Shown here piece by piece: positions 20,181-31,132 of a stretch of DNA of 64,000 bases. The position numbers and the translations under genes are program-made. Source of the stretch: Nitzschia sp. pyKryTriq1 (lineage: Eukaryota > Bacillariophyta > Bacillariophyceae > Bacillariales > Bacillariaceae). Within the stretch, counting starts at the first letter, position 1. Every line of letters starts with the position of its first letter. The notes beneath the pieces were generated by a model. The model ran no database searches and was not told where the DNA came from. It saw nothing but the letters and a program-made list of their open reading frames with translations. The stretch covers positions 248,001-312,000 of the forward strand of contig OY101124.1 in NCBI GenBank assembly GCA_956465555.1. Direction: 5' to 3'.

Positions 20181-20834
20181 ATGAAGTGGTTCAATACTCG
20201 AAAGCAGAATAACGCCATCAACAAGGGCCTTGGCGGCGACAATGAGGACGCGTCCTCGTACAGGCCCTCGGAGGATAATAATAATGAAACTCCTTATAAT
20301 GCGGACGAAGATGCGTCTGCTTACAAGGCTGCTGCCGACGGAGAACATCAGCCGGCGACACCCTATGAAGCCGCCGAAGTCGAAAAGGATTCCAAACAAG
20401 CACAAGGCCGTCGTCATGGACATCTCTTTTTTGGATGTTTGTGCGATATGCGAATTGCTGCCGCCGTCATGGCCTGCATCAATATTGCGGTCCGAGTCAT
20501 TCTCATGATCATTGAAGTCTGCCGTGGAATCTACGAATTCACGGCCATGGAATATTGCATTTTGATTCTGTCCATTATCGGGTTGGTCGGAGCCCTCAAC
20601 TACATGTCCGAATGTACAGGAGTCGCTGCGTTGGGATTGACTTGGTTCTTTATCGTTCATTTGACAGTCAATGGCAATCCTTGGTACGAATGGCTACTCG
20701 ACCTTTTGGTGATTTATCCCATGGCAGTCATCACCTATGAAATCCATGCTGGAATCATGTCGAAAGAACGTTATGCCCAAGAAGAATTCTTGCAACCAGC
20801 GGTTCGTTCTCATGTCGCCGCGGCCTTGGTCTAA
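20181..20834 (+). CDS. Hypothetical four-helix membrane protein
   Basis: A 217-residue protein. The first 75 residues are hydrophilic, with repeated acidic-Ala-Tyr units (EDASSYRP, DEDASAYKAAAD, ATPYEAAE). The remainder has about four hydrophobic segments, starting with FFGCLCDMRIAAAVMACINI and continuing through ILILSIIGLVGAL, VAALGLTWFFIVHL and WLLDLLVIYPMAVITY. The Cys-x-Cys-Asp-Met-Arg motif before the first helix and the tetraspan layout suggest a defined family, but I cannot name it and assign no function. No signal peptide; the N-terminus is probably cytosolic. Single exon; the ATG at 20181 is well placed. Confidence 0.7.
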   Translation: MKWFNTRKQNNAINKGLGGDNEDASSYRPSEDNNNETPYNADEDASAYKAAADGEHQPATPYEAAEVEKDSKQAQGRRHGHLFFGCLCDMRIAAAVMACINIAVRVILMIIEVCRGIYEFTAMEYCILILSIIGLVGALNYMSECTGVAALGLTWFFIVHLTVNGNPWYEWLLDLLVIYPMAVITYEIHAGIMSKERYAQEEFLQPAVRSHVAAALV

Positions 20835-21242
20835 ATCATCATCAGCACCATGCAACAACAGAACCAGCAGCGGCGGCAATACTACTGCATGATTGAGGTG
20901 CTGGTGATAAGAGTAGTATATGCATATTTTGTGAAACAGAACAGCAAAGAAAATAAACAAGTAGTTATAAACTGTGATAGAAGAATCATCTGTAAGCAAG
21001 ACGATCTCCAAGACTAGTATACTACTACTAGTTCGGATGATGCCGCTGCTGGTGGTGATCCTCGTGCAGACCGAAAGAAGAAGTTGTAGTACCGGTACTC
21101 CACCAGCAGGAGGCGATGGTAGTACCATCATGATGGCGATCATGTATGTGGTGCTTTCTAGGACAACAATGTCATTATTTCGATGACACCACAGTAGTAC
21201 CACCACCACTACTACTCGCGCCATGATTTACTAGTACTGATG

Positions 21243-21352
21243 TACTACATCAGTACTACATCAGTACTACATCAGTACTACATCAGTACTACATCAGTAC
21301 TACATCAGTACTACTGATGTACTACTGATGTACTACTGATGTACTACTGATG
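21243..21352. repeat. Opposed 11-bp tandem arrays
   Basis: Six exact copies of TACTACATCAG (21243-21308) are followed without a gap by four exact copies of TACTACTGATG (21309-21352). The second unit is the reverse complement of the first apart from one base and a register shift, so the whole block can fold back on itself as a long hairpin or cruciform. Confidence 0.95.
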
Positions 21353-21706
21353 TAGCTGGCCTACTGCAAGTACCAGTACTACCGGTAGCTAGAGAGCAGC
21401 AGAATACGAAAACAATTCGTCAGACGCTTTACAAGTAGTGGTTGCACCTTGTTCGAGCGATAACGCTGAGAGCAGCATAGATTGTTGAATGAGGATAGTA
21501 GAAGCGACTGACATGGACTGAACCTCTTTACTCTTCAAACTACCTGTACTCGTATACCGTAGTAGTAGATAGTAGTTCTACTAGGACGAGATAATAACGG
21601 TATTACTGCTACTAAGTATAGTAGATAGTGAGTCGATTGGATGATGATGATTCATTGGATTGCAAAATTGTCGTACGTCTTTCCATCACCCGTCGATATC
21701 GGTTTC

Positions 21707-21714
21707 TGACGTCA
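21707..21714. promoter_or_regulatory. TGACGTCA palindrome (CRE-like)
   Basis: Perfect palindrome about 190 bp upstream of the next gene's ATG. Confidence 0.4.
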
Positions 21715-21899
21715 TCGTATCCAAAATAGTGCAGTGAAAGATCGCGACGAGGATAATAATAGGACGATGACGCGATGCTACGGATGGATGCGATTCTTTG
21801 CATCGACGAGATACGAGTACTATGGCAATATCAATCGTAGCTACACCGGTCGGTATTGCATGCCACAGTACATATACCAGTACTGTCATTTCAGTAACC

Positions 21900-22811
21900 A
21901 TGGCATCTTCATCATCTTCAACATCAACATCATTATCATCACCCTTGCCCATTGGATGGGAAAATCGTCCCAATTCCATGTCCGAAAAGGATATGAAACT
22001 TGGTGGAGCCGCGGCCCAGCGCTTTGCCGCCAAGCCAGGCAGCATCAGCGAAAGCGTTGGTATCGGCGTGGTGGAAGGCAGTGGCAGTGGCAGTAGTGGT
22101 GGCGGTGCGTACGCCAACGATACCTCTGGAGTGTACAAGTCAAGTGACGATGTTCGAAAATATTATTATGCTTTGGATGAAAAACAAAAGCAACAAGAAC
22201 AAGAACAAGAACCCACCGACGAGCAGAAGGAGCCACAAGATTACCAGCATCGTCCAGCAGGACCACAGGACGAACAACAGTCAGCACTGTTGTTGCCATT
22301 GTCGTCGTCTCGGAACGACTATTACTCAGCAGCAACAAGACCAAGCGCACCAGGAGCACCAGAAACAACACCAGGGACTTCTTGTTCATCATCATTGCCT
22401 CCACTTTGGGCTGATCGTCAAAAAGAACGGGATATTCAAGCCAGACAATATGGAGTATTCTCGTCGAAGAATAATGATAGTATTCCTGCTGCTCCGGCGA
22501 TGTCAGCGACAATGACGAGTAGTAGTTCTAGTGCTGCTGATCATAACTACGAAAGCACCATCATCAGGAGCTCGTCGTCCTCCTGCTCTTCATCTCCTCG
22601 TCTATTCTCGGCCGAGGTGGCGCTTGTTCAAGTGGCAACCAATACTCTGGAAACCTTAGCCAAGACACTACTGCTTCTGGCATCGAAGAAAGAAGAAAGA
22701 ACTGGTGGTACCACTAGTAGTAGTGGTAGTAGTAGTAGCATTCCGCTCAAAGAAAAAGAAGCGTTTGCCCAGGCCATTCGTCACGCGATGGAGGCCATGA
22801 GCAAATGTTAG
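21900..22811 (+). CDS. Hypothetical Ser/Gln-rich protein
   Basis: I do not recognise this 303-residue protein. A short conserved-looking block GWENRPNSMSEKDMKLGG near residue 20 precedes Gly/Ser-rich, Gln-rich (KQKQQEQEQEQE) and Ser-rich low-complexity regions. A block WADRQKERDIQARQYGVFSS lies mid-protein. The C-terminal 80 residues are helical (FSAEVALVQVATNTLETLAK and EAFAQAIRHAMEAMSK), separated by Ser/Gly repeats. No membrane segment is seen. ATG at 21900 has a strong context (AACCATGGC); the longer open frame starts with TTG and an ATG at 21822 is less likely. Confidence 0.6.
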   Translation: MASSSSSTSTSLSSPLPIGWENRPNSMSEKDMKLGGAAAQRFAAKPGSISESVGIGVVEGSGSGSSGGGAYANDTSGVYKSSDDVRKYYYALDEKQKQQEQEQEPTDEQKEPQDYQHRPAGPQDEQQSALLLPLSSSRNDYYSAATRPSAPGAPETTPGTSCSSSLPPLWADRQKERDIQARQYGVFSSKNNDSIPAAPAMSATMTSSSSSAADHNYESTIIRSSSSSCSSSPRLFSAEVALVQVATNTLETLAKTLLLLASKKEERTGGTTSSSGSSSSIPLKEKEAFAQAIRHAMEAMSKC

Positions 22812-24050
22812 TACATAGTACTACAATCAGCCATATAGTAGTAGAGGAAGTATAGTGTAGCAATTTAAATATTACCGGTAGGCCTACTCTAGAGAGAGTA
22901 GACTAGTACTAGTACTAGACTATTAGGTAGATGGAAGCAGCAGAGGAAGACGAGGAGGAGGTCGTAGCTCAGGAAAAGAAGTAGTAGAGTGGCTAAATTT
23001 TTGTACAGTGACTTTCTCTCTACTTTACTAGTCTACTCTATACTACTCTTTTTGTAAAGCAGCGAAAAAGTGCACTGTCTAATTTAGCTAATACCTTGAC
23101 GGTCGAGAGCAATGAAGAAGCTCTCTCATGCTGGGTGGAATGACATGTACCGGTAGTAGTACTGATACAGCAGTTGACGCTCGACGTCGAGTCGATCGAC
23201 TCGTGGGATGGTTCGAACGATCGATGACCGACCGGTGCTTATTGAAGTCGTACGAACGAAAGCAAGCAAGGTAGGCCATACTCTCAAAAAACATTTAACG
23301 AAAAGAGAACAACGAACACACACAAAAAGTCCTGGGTTTTGACTTTCCACCAATCACAATCACTGGAGAGGTAGAATATGACTACCGGTACCTATCAAAA
23401 TAATTACTCTCTCTCTACTCTAGTAGAAGAGAGAGAAAACTCACTGGGCCAACGCACTGCCCAATAAATGCCACCACACCAAACGTATCTATTTCTACCT
23501 TTATTTTACTGTGCGCACTAAAACTCGAAGATGATATGTAGGTATTCATTCTACTGGTAATAGGGCAGAAAATAAGCAGCAACTATCCATTCCCGATTTT
23601 TGCGGTGCGACGCTTCACGCTTCGCGTTATCGCAGCTGTTTTAAATACACCTCTTGTGTATTACTACTGCCGGTCGGTATCCTGTTGCGAACAAACAAAC
23701 AAACAAACAAACAAACAAACATTTGAACCTACACGCACTTTTAAATCTTAAGAAGTCGTCTTGTGGGTGTCTAATCTTTCCGCCTCACTTTTACTACCGG
23801 TACGGCAGTGTTGAGCTATAACTGACATCTGACTGCTGGCTGTGCGAGGACCACGCCACACTCCAATCAAAGAAGAAGAATCCATTCCATCCTCATTCCA
23901 ATCCACTCCGCGATTTACAATATTATATACGACCGGTATATATATATATATATATTCGTATCTGAGTTCTTGGTTTTACTAACAATAGGCTCCTATCAGC
24001 ATTATCCACCACCATCATCCACCATCCACCATCCCCGCAGCAGGAACATC
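22812..24050. other. Intergenic interval
   Basis: No gene seen. Microsatellites CAAA (23690-23721) and TA (23937-23955); TACCGGTA at 22873, 23148, 23383 and 23795. A 13-mer GTAAAGCAGCGAA at 23054 recurs at 58043. Confidence 0.6.
23690..23721 (+). repeat. ACAA microsatellite
   Basis: About eight tandem ACAA units, roughly 330 bp before the GPCR start codon. Confidence 0.9.
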
Positions 24051-26760
24051 ATGACTAGTATCACCACGTTGTGCATCTTCAGGAGGATGATGTCGGTCTT
24101 CTTCTTATTTGTACTCGTAGCATCCACTGGTGCTTCGGCACAAGAACAAGAACAAGAAGAACTGGACCAAGAGCAAGAACAACCAGTGGTATTTCGATAC
24201 CCGAACCCCGAAGACTTCAATATCACCATATCCAACTGGACCGAGGGCTACAACCCGTGGATGCCTCAGTATGTTGGAGCAGGGGATCCCACCAAGACAA
24301 CGTTCGTAATGATGTCCGGAGGCTGCTTGCCGGTGGCACAGAACGGAAGTGACTTCTCACAAGATATTGTGGCCGGTTGGACGAAGACTTGCGATCAGCT
24401 CGGAATGGAATGTCTATGCCGACCGATTCTCAAATCGGGTCAATGGAATGTTTACCTCGCGGGGAATTCAGGGTTTTATCAAAACATGGATGCCTGCTCC
24501 TGGGAGATCAGACGTATCCTGGATGAGCACAAACAAGGGTTAATCAAGTTGGGTGGAATCGCTGCTAAATGTGGCTTACAAAACCCACAGATCTACGATG
24601 AAGCGAGGGAACTAGGCATTCCAGTTTTGTTGATTGATGCCAATCCTCCCCTAGAACCCGACGATGAGTTCTACGGAGTTCCGCAGCCCGATGGATTCGT
24701 TGGCGTCGACGATGTTTTCATGGGTCGAACCATGGCTAAAGTGCTGAAGCAACTTCGACCCCAAGGAGGACGCTACGCCTTTGTCATGCAGTTGATAGGA
24801 CCCACTTCTGCCCGCCGTCGTGCGGGTTTCAATGAGGAGATGGTGGTTCAACCAAGTGACAGAGACAATGTTCCAGTTTGGAGCGAAATTGAGCCATACG
24901 AGTATCCGTATTTTCCTTACAATAGTTCCCTCGGCGATTGCCCTCACTTGGAATGCCAAATGGAGGGCTTGGCGGCGAACGCGACCTTGGATTCTCTCAT
25001 TTTCCTCTACCAAACCCCCATCAAAGATCCGGAATTCCTAGATTGGGTGGACACCAATCGCCATCGTAACCTCACGCTGATCTCAGTGGGAACCTTGGAT
25101 TTCCTGCAATACTTGAACACTGGTTACCTCGATGGCTTGGTAAGCCAAATAGCCTTCGAGTATGGCACGCTTTCCGCGGAGATGTTGCACCAGTTGGCTC
25201 AAAAGGAGATCTTTCTCCCCCTGAAAGAACCGTTTCTTGCAGCCAAGCTTGTGTCGTACAATGTGATTCCACTAGATCTTGATAAGGTCTATCCGCCAAA
25301 TTTGGACCAGAATCTGCTTGGTAACCTGACCTATGTGGGATTCATTGGATTTGGTTTTGTGGTGGCCACGGCCCTATTTTGTGCTGGTTGGACCATCTCC
25401 AATCGTTCTGCAATCGTGGTCCGTGCTGCCCAGCCATTCTTCCTCCTTATCTTGGTCTCGGGCACTGTCATCTTTGCTAGTACGATCATCCCGAGCTCGT
25501 TTGACGATGGAGGCGATCCGGACTCTATGAGCGAGCAGTATGCGGTTGGTATTTGCATGGCTCAGCCATGGTAAGAAGAAAACAGAGGCAAAACTACTAT
25601 TTTGATCATCGAATACCATCAGTCATCGTACGTTCCCTGACACAGTCAATTTTGCTCTCCTCCTCGTGTTGCCAATAAACCGCAGGCTTGCTTTTACTGG
25701 CTTCACAGTGATCTTTTCAGCTCTATTCAGCAAGACGTGGCGAGTGAACCGCCTCTTTCACTCGCGACAACGCCATGCTCGGGTTCAAGTTTCTGCAATG
25801 GACGTCCTTGCCCCATTTGCCATCACTTCCACATGCAACGTGATCATCCTAGCTTGCTGGACAGTCTTTGATCCGCTCACCTACACGCGCCTGTTGGGAG
25901 AGGGTACCGACTATTGGAATCGAGATATCGAATCCTACGGGGCATGCCGCTCCAGCAAGGCGCTAGCATTTTTGATTCCATTGGCGGTCGTCAACTTTGC
26001 CGTCTTGGTCATTGCTTGTTGGCAGGCCTTTGAGGCTCGGACAATCGAGTCTGCGTTTTCGGAATCCAAGTACATTGGGTTTTCTGTAGCCTCCCTTTTC
26101 CAGGCCTTCTTGACTGGTTTTCCTATTTTGGTAATTGTGCATGACGAACCACGGGCTTTCTATTTGGTACAGACGTTGATGATACTGGTTTTGTCAGAGG
26201 GAATTCTTCTTCTGATTTTCTTACCAAAGATATACATGGCGTACAAGTTTTCTGGTATGACCGAAGCCGATCAACGAAAAGAAATGTCTGAGCAAATCTC
26301 TCGAAGTGCCCAGCAAACCCCTGCCAGCAAGAAGTCTCCGCCCGAGCGGCTTGGCGTCGTCGGGTCAAGTTACAGCAGTTTCGATTGTGAAAAGTCGAAA
26401 AAATTTCGGATGGAGCAGAATGAAGTATTGAAAGACCGGAATGCCACATTGGGCTCTGATAATGTCGGGGGTGCTGAATCGGCACTTTCATCACCTTTAG
26501 AAGTAGTAGGAGAACACCCCAGCGCTCTATTTACAAGTTCCGCTCAACCAGTCAGCAGCGTGGAAACATCGAAGACTTCACAGTTAGTAAGCTCCATCTC
26601 AAAAGATTGCTCAGAAGTCACTCCAATAATTCCTGAAGGAGGAGACGGGCAGCAGCAGGAGTCTGTTCACCTTCCAACCACGTCGGAAATCGCACCCCCG
26701 GCTTCCACGGTAGACACATCTCGAGTTACAGACGAGTCTGAGCAAACTCAAAACTGTTAA
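24051..26760 (+). CDS. Class C GPCR with periplasmic-binding-protein ectodomain
   Basis: A predicted 864-residue cell-surface receptor. Exons are 24051-25570 and 25686-26760; the 115-nt intron splits a Trp codon and the join reads CMAQPW-LAFTGFTVIF, followed by FSKTWRVNRLF, the third-helix signature of GABA-B-like class C receptors. A signal peptide spans residues 1-30 (FFLFVLVASTGASA). Residues about 50-415 form a two-lobed LacI/sugar-binding-like domain (VGVDDVFMGRTMAK; GPTSARRRAGFNEE) with seven or so N-glycosylation sequons. Helices 1 and 2 lie near 428-449 and 460-480, and four more follow helix 3 before a 180-residue Ser/Glu-rich cytoplasmic tail. The ligand is probably a small molecule such as a sugar, amino acid or autoinducer-like compound, but this is inference. 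ATG at 24051 starts the signal peptide; the longer frame begins with TTG. Confidence 0.88.
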
Positions 26761-26883
26761 AAATATTACATGGATTGTACACTCATAATAACTACTTTTT
26801 TGAATGGACTCATTTTATTGTCAAACAAACCACTTTTACTAATAGACGAGTAAACCACAATCACCATTTCAACCTTGTTTCAA

Positions 26884-29005
26884 CTAATCTGCAAACTTGG
26901 CGTTGGCAGCGTTGATATCATATTCCTCCCAGTCGCTGTCTCGGAGTGACCTTTGTTCCAGAACCAGCTTGCCATTTGACACTGTTCCTACATGGGTAAA
27001 TCCAACTTCTTCACAGAAGGCGCGATCGTGGGATATCACGACAACGCCTCCATCCTTGTCTCCCCATTGACTGAGTGCGATGGCCAGTGCTTCGATACAA
27101 CCAACATCCAAATGATTGGACGGTTCATCGAGCATGAGTAGATTTGACGCCTTCAATGCGAACATCGACAAGGCTACTCTCGCTTTCTCCCCACCCGACA
27201 AGGCCTTGATTTGACGGAGAGGCTTGTCGCCTCCAAGATTCAGTCGCCCCATAACATCGCGAGCCGCTTGGTCTGTGATACTCATGTCGCCGTCGACTCC
27301 ACCTCTTGCATACGCTGTTACCAAGTCCACGGCTCGAGCCTCGGCATCCAGTTCTTGCGCCAAATCTTGAGTAAAGACGCCCAACTTCAAGCGATCATTT
27401 TCTATCCGAGTTCCTTCCATGAGCATGTGCGGCGCATTTCCACGGAGTGCGGCAAGCAGTGTACTCTTTCCTGCCCCGTTGGGTCCTAACGAAATAATAA
27501 CGAAAAGAACAATGCGAAGATAAAATGCAAAGGTGAGAATACTAGGTGTACGCGAGCGAAATCTCACCTCATGTAAACGTACCTCGCAGCAATAGTTTCA
27601 TTCCTCGTGTAATGGCAAGATCGACATTGGTCAAGAGGGGCTTTTCGTTGGGATCGTAGCCAATGGAACCACCCTGGATGACAAGAAGGTTTTCACCATT
27701 GGGTTTGGGAGGTGGAGGAAGTACCAGTTGCGGTTTGCGGCCCGTCGCTACGATCGCCACGGGAGGCGGATCGAGTTTTCCCTCCCTCTTCATTTTTTCG
27801 AGCATTTTGACTCGAGACTGCGCCGAGGCTGCCTTGGTGGCGCTCGCACCAAATTTGTCGACAAAGGCTTGCAGCCTGGCAGCTTCCGCCAAGTTTCGTT
27901 CATACTCGGCCTGCGCCGAATAGGCTCTGAATTCCTTCTCTTCCAAATACTTGGTATACGAGCAGGATCGATATTCCAAGAGTGTGTTTCCCGAAATCTC
28001 GGCAATCGAGTTGACCGATGCTTCAAGAAGCGCAATGTCGTGAGACACGAGAATGACACTTCCCTTGTAGTTTGCAATGTACTTTGCCAACCAAGACCGA
28101 GAAGCCGAGTCCAAGTGATTCGACGGTTCGTCGAGGAGGAGCAGAGATGGTTGACTCAAGAGGAGACGTGCCAAGGCGATTCTCATCTGCCAACCTCCGC
28201 TAAATGAGGAACAGAGTTGAGCCGAGTCTTCGGGATCAAATCCCAAACCCTTGAGTACCGAATCGACAATTTGCTCCTGTTCGTAGCCTCCCGCCTGTTC
28301 AAAATCTTCCTGCGCCACGGCCAGTGCCTCTAAGGCTTCTTCGCTGTAGTCTCCATCTTCCACGACCTTGGTCGTATATTCCAAACGTTTTCGAGCCTCC
28401 TCGATAAAGGTCATTTCACTCCTTGCTTCGTCCGCCACTGTCTTGGTCGAACCACTGACCGCACTTTGTTTCAAGTATCCCACACGGACCTTGGGTCCGA
28501 CCAGAGCCGATCCCTCATCCATACGGACCGATCCCGTAATGGCACCCAACAAGGTACTCTTTCCGGCACCATTCGGTCCCACGATGCCCCATCGCTCGTT
28601 GGCTTGAACACTCCATTCGATATTCTTGAGGAGCGGGGTGGCGCCCCGAGAAATGGCCACATTTTCCAATCTCAAAACGGCTCCCTTGGTATCTCCCACC
28701 ACCGTCCCGGTCGCTTCTTCAATCGGTTCGGCAATCGCGGCGGACTGGGCCGCAAACAGTAGAGGACAACTGCGACGACCCCATTGCTGTTGTTGTTGCT
28801 GCTGTTCTCGTTGCACTCCAGCTTGGCTAAAACTTCCAACAGGCGACGACGATGACAAGGAAGAAAAAGTAGCACCAGCGGGTGCTGATGATGGGACCAC
28901 AAACGCCGTGGAAACTGCAATGAGAGTAGTACTGCCACCAGCAAGAAGAACAGCCAAGGTGGCCAATATTCTTCTGGAGTACGAAGATGGGACAAGCATT
29001 CTCAT
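26884..29005 (-). CDS. Plastid ABC-F ATPase (translation factor type)
   Basis: A 674-residue soluble twin-ATPase of the ABC-F group, which acts on ribosomes to relieve stalls. Exons on the minus strand are 29005-27583 and 27485-26884. The 97-nt intron interrupts the second Walker A, and splicing restores LRG-PNGAGKST. The N-terminus is a signal peptide with an A-F motif (AVSTAFVVPSS), then a Ser/Gln-rich transit region: plastid targeting. Domain 1 has GPNGAGKST, the signature FSGGWQMR and Walker B LLLLDEPSNHLD. A charged linker with the Y-loop-like YTKYLEEKEFR follows. Domain 2 has GPNGAGKST, LSGGEKAR, LLMLDEPSNHLD and the switch VVISHDR. Both sites look active. The closest types are plant ABCF5 and bacterial YheS/Uup. 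ATG at 29005 is first; a second at 28999 is equivalent. No transmembrane domain, so it is not a transporter. Confidence 0.9.
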
Positions 29006-29712
29006 GATCGATTTGTGATTCTTGTGCAGAAGAAGAAAAATAATGTAATAGAAAAGAATGAATGGTCGGCTGCCAGATCATCGCATCCGCGATCGCGAGA
29101 AGAAGAAAGCATTCGTCGTCGTTCGCACGCATACCGGTACGCCACGCGTTATGAACCGTGCGTCGTGGTTTTGCGTGGAAGAAGGAACTTGGCGCGCGGG
29201 TCGGAATTATTACGTGGTCGGTGGTCGGTCGGTGGCAAAAAATAAAGAAGTGCGTGTGTGTGTGTGCGTGGTGATGGGATGCGCGCGCGCGCATCATCCG
29301 CTGTTGTTTGTTTTTTCCACATTGATTCACGATACGACATTCTTCATTTTAGTCACGATTGACAGATTTAGTCTCTTTTCTTGCTTTTTTTCCGTTGGGA
29401 TTGCTGGCGGGAATGAACGCTGTGACTCCTCGTGATGCGAGATGCGAAGAATATTATTTTAATGCGTTGAGATTTTGCTGTCATAATATATGATGCATAT
29501 TACCGGTACAAGTACCGGATAGTGATGCGATAGAAGATGCGATATGATGATAGATGATAGATGATGATTCATTCAGTCATAATATTCTTACCACTTCATT
29601 CTTGTACCAGTACAGTTCCTTTGTTCCAAGTCTAGAGAGGATCGCGGCATCAATGTCCCTTTCCTTTACGTACGAGGAGTAAATAATAGACTACGGTATA
29701 ATACAAGTTCGT
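29006..29712. other. Divergent promoter interval
   Basis: No gene seen. GT and GC dinucleotide tracts at about 29253-29292; TACCGGTA at 29132 and 29501. Confidence 0.55.
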
Positions 29713-30933
29713 ATGATGATGTCCTGCATTCGAAAAGGCATCCTGGTCGTCTTGATTCTGATGGGTATCGCAAGTCTCGTGCTCGAGAACTACTTGCTCG
29801 GCTTTTCCAGTACCGGAAATATTATGTCTCGGACGAACTACCGGTACTACTGGATGCAACCTTCCATGATGGATAAATGCAATAATATTGCCATCGATGG
29901 CATCAGCAACAACAAGGGCATCAGATGCAATTCATCTAACACGACCTCTACGACGACGACAATACGTGATGTACCGAAAGACTCCGTTGCAAGAAGTCCC
30001 TTTTCGGGCCTGGCCATTGTCGGAGCGTTTAATCATAAACGCGATGTGTTCAAGGATTCCACAGGGCCGGTCGACCCCACGTTTCAATACATTCAATCCT
30101 GGTACGAATCGCTCCAACTATTCCCTTCCATGCAAGGCATCGTCCTGCACAACATGTTTACGCCCGAACAAACGAAAGCATGGACGACGCATCAAATCCA
30201 CTTTGTCCACGTGTCCAACCATACTTCTTTAGCTTTTCAACAAGCATCCCAACGACCGATCAATGATATGCGTTTCTTTGTGTTGAAAGATTTCTTGACA
30301 AAGCTCTATGATTTTCATGCCCAAGAAGAAGAACGCGACGACGACGATGATGATGAACCCAATGCGGCGCCATCATTGACTACGAGTGCTTTTCGGATAC
30401 CAGTATTATCACTGCCCGACTACGTTTTATTTTCGGACTCGTACGATGTCCGATTTTTACGAAATCCATTCGAGTACATGCAGCAGATGGATAGTACCAT
30501 CATGATGAAGAACAGTGACAATGGCGACGAGCAGCGGCGGCGACATTCACATCCACATCAACTCTATGTGGGAGAAGAGTATCAGACTCGTAAAACGATT
30601 TATGATCGGTTTATGAACACGCGCTCCAGGAAATGTTTTGGCAAAGCGCTTCCACCCATGTCTCGTATGATCAATTGTGGATTGATCGGTGGTCATGTGG
30701 ATGTCGTGTTGGAGCTTTTGGACCGGCTCGTTTCGACTTTGGAAACGGTCAAACAACGACCACCCAAAGAGCAGCAGCAACAGCAACAGGAGCAGGTTTG
30801 CGATCAAATTTCTCTCGTCTATACTCTTTTGAACCATTACCATGATCAATTCATTAGTGGATATCCTTTCAATGCTCAATATTTTCAATGGGAAAGCGCC
30901 AACGATACACTTGCCTATATCGCGCACAAATAA
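29713..30933 (+). CDS. Putative Golgi type II glycosyltransferase
   Basis: A 406-residue protein with a short cytosolic start and a single membrane anchor (GILVVLILMGIASLVLENYLLGF), then a luminal domain: a type II layout. The luminal part looks like a GT-A-fold glycosyltransferase of the group that includes collagen/lysyl-hydroxylase-type transferases. It has an early strand GLAIVGAFNHKRD, a metal/nucleotide-type acidic block LPDYVLFSDSYDVRFLRNPF, a later INCGLIGGHVDVVLELLDRL, and an Asp near QVCDQISLVYTLL. An acidic run (DDDDDDE) and a Gln run interrupt it. The acidic motif is DSYD rather than a clean DxD, so metal use is uncertain. Single exon; three ATGs lie in a row at 29713. It is convergent with the eIF2B epsilon gene, 199 bp away. 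Donor and acceptor are unknown. Confidence 0.55.
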   Translation: MMMSCIRKGILVVLILMGIASLVLENYLLGFSSTGNIMSRTNYRYYWMQPSMMDKCNNIAIDGISNNKGIRCNSSNTTSTTTTIRDVPKDSVARSPFSGLAIVGAFNHKRDVFKDSTGPVDPTFQYIQSWYESLQLFPSMQGIVLHNMFTPEQTKAWTTHQIHFVHVSNHTSLAFQQASQRPINDMRFFVLKDFLTKLYDFHAQEEERDDDDDDEPNAAPSLTTSAFRIPVLSLPDYVLFSDSYDVRFLRNPFEYMQQMDSTIMMKNSDNGDEQRRRHSHPHQLYVGEEYQTRKTIYDRFMNTRSRKCFGKALPPMSRMINCGLIGGHVDVVLELLDRLVSTLETVKQRPPKEQQQQQQEQVCDQISLVYTLLNHYHDQFISGYPFNAQYFQWESANDTLAYIAHK

Positions 30934-31132
30934 TGATAATCATAATAATAATAATAATATTAACATTCCAATGAAAATGAGTGCAATAATAAGAGCGATG
31001 CTCTATTACTACTAGTAGACTTCTTTCCCGCCTCAAGTTACCGAAACGCTGTTACAGTCAGTCAGTCAGTCAGTCGAAAATTTTGTACGTATGTGGATGT
31101 ACTATTGGATTTCTCTACTACTACTACTACTA

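Larger units (their letters stand above)
20835..21899. other. Intergenic interval with opposed repeat arrays
   Basis: No gene seen. Contains the opposed 11-bp arrays, TACCGGTA at 21090 and 21380, and TGACGTCA at 21707. Confidence 0.6.

Noticed and set aside
21243-21352. CRISPR-like regular direct repeats
   Set aside because: The 11-bp units abut with no spacers, and the genome is eukaryotic.
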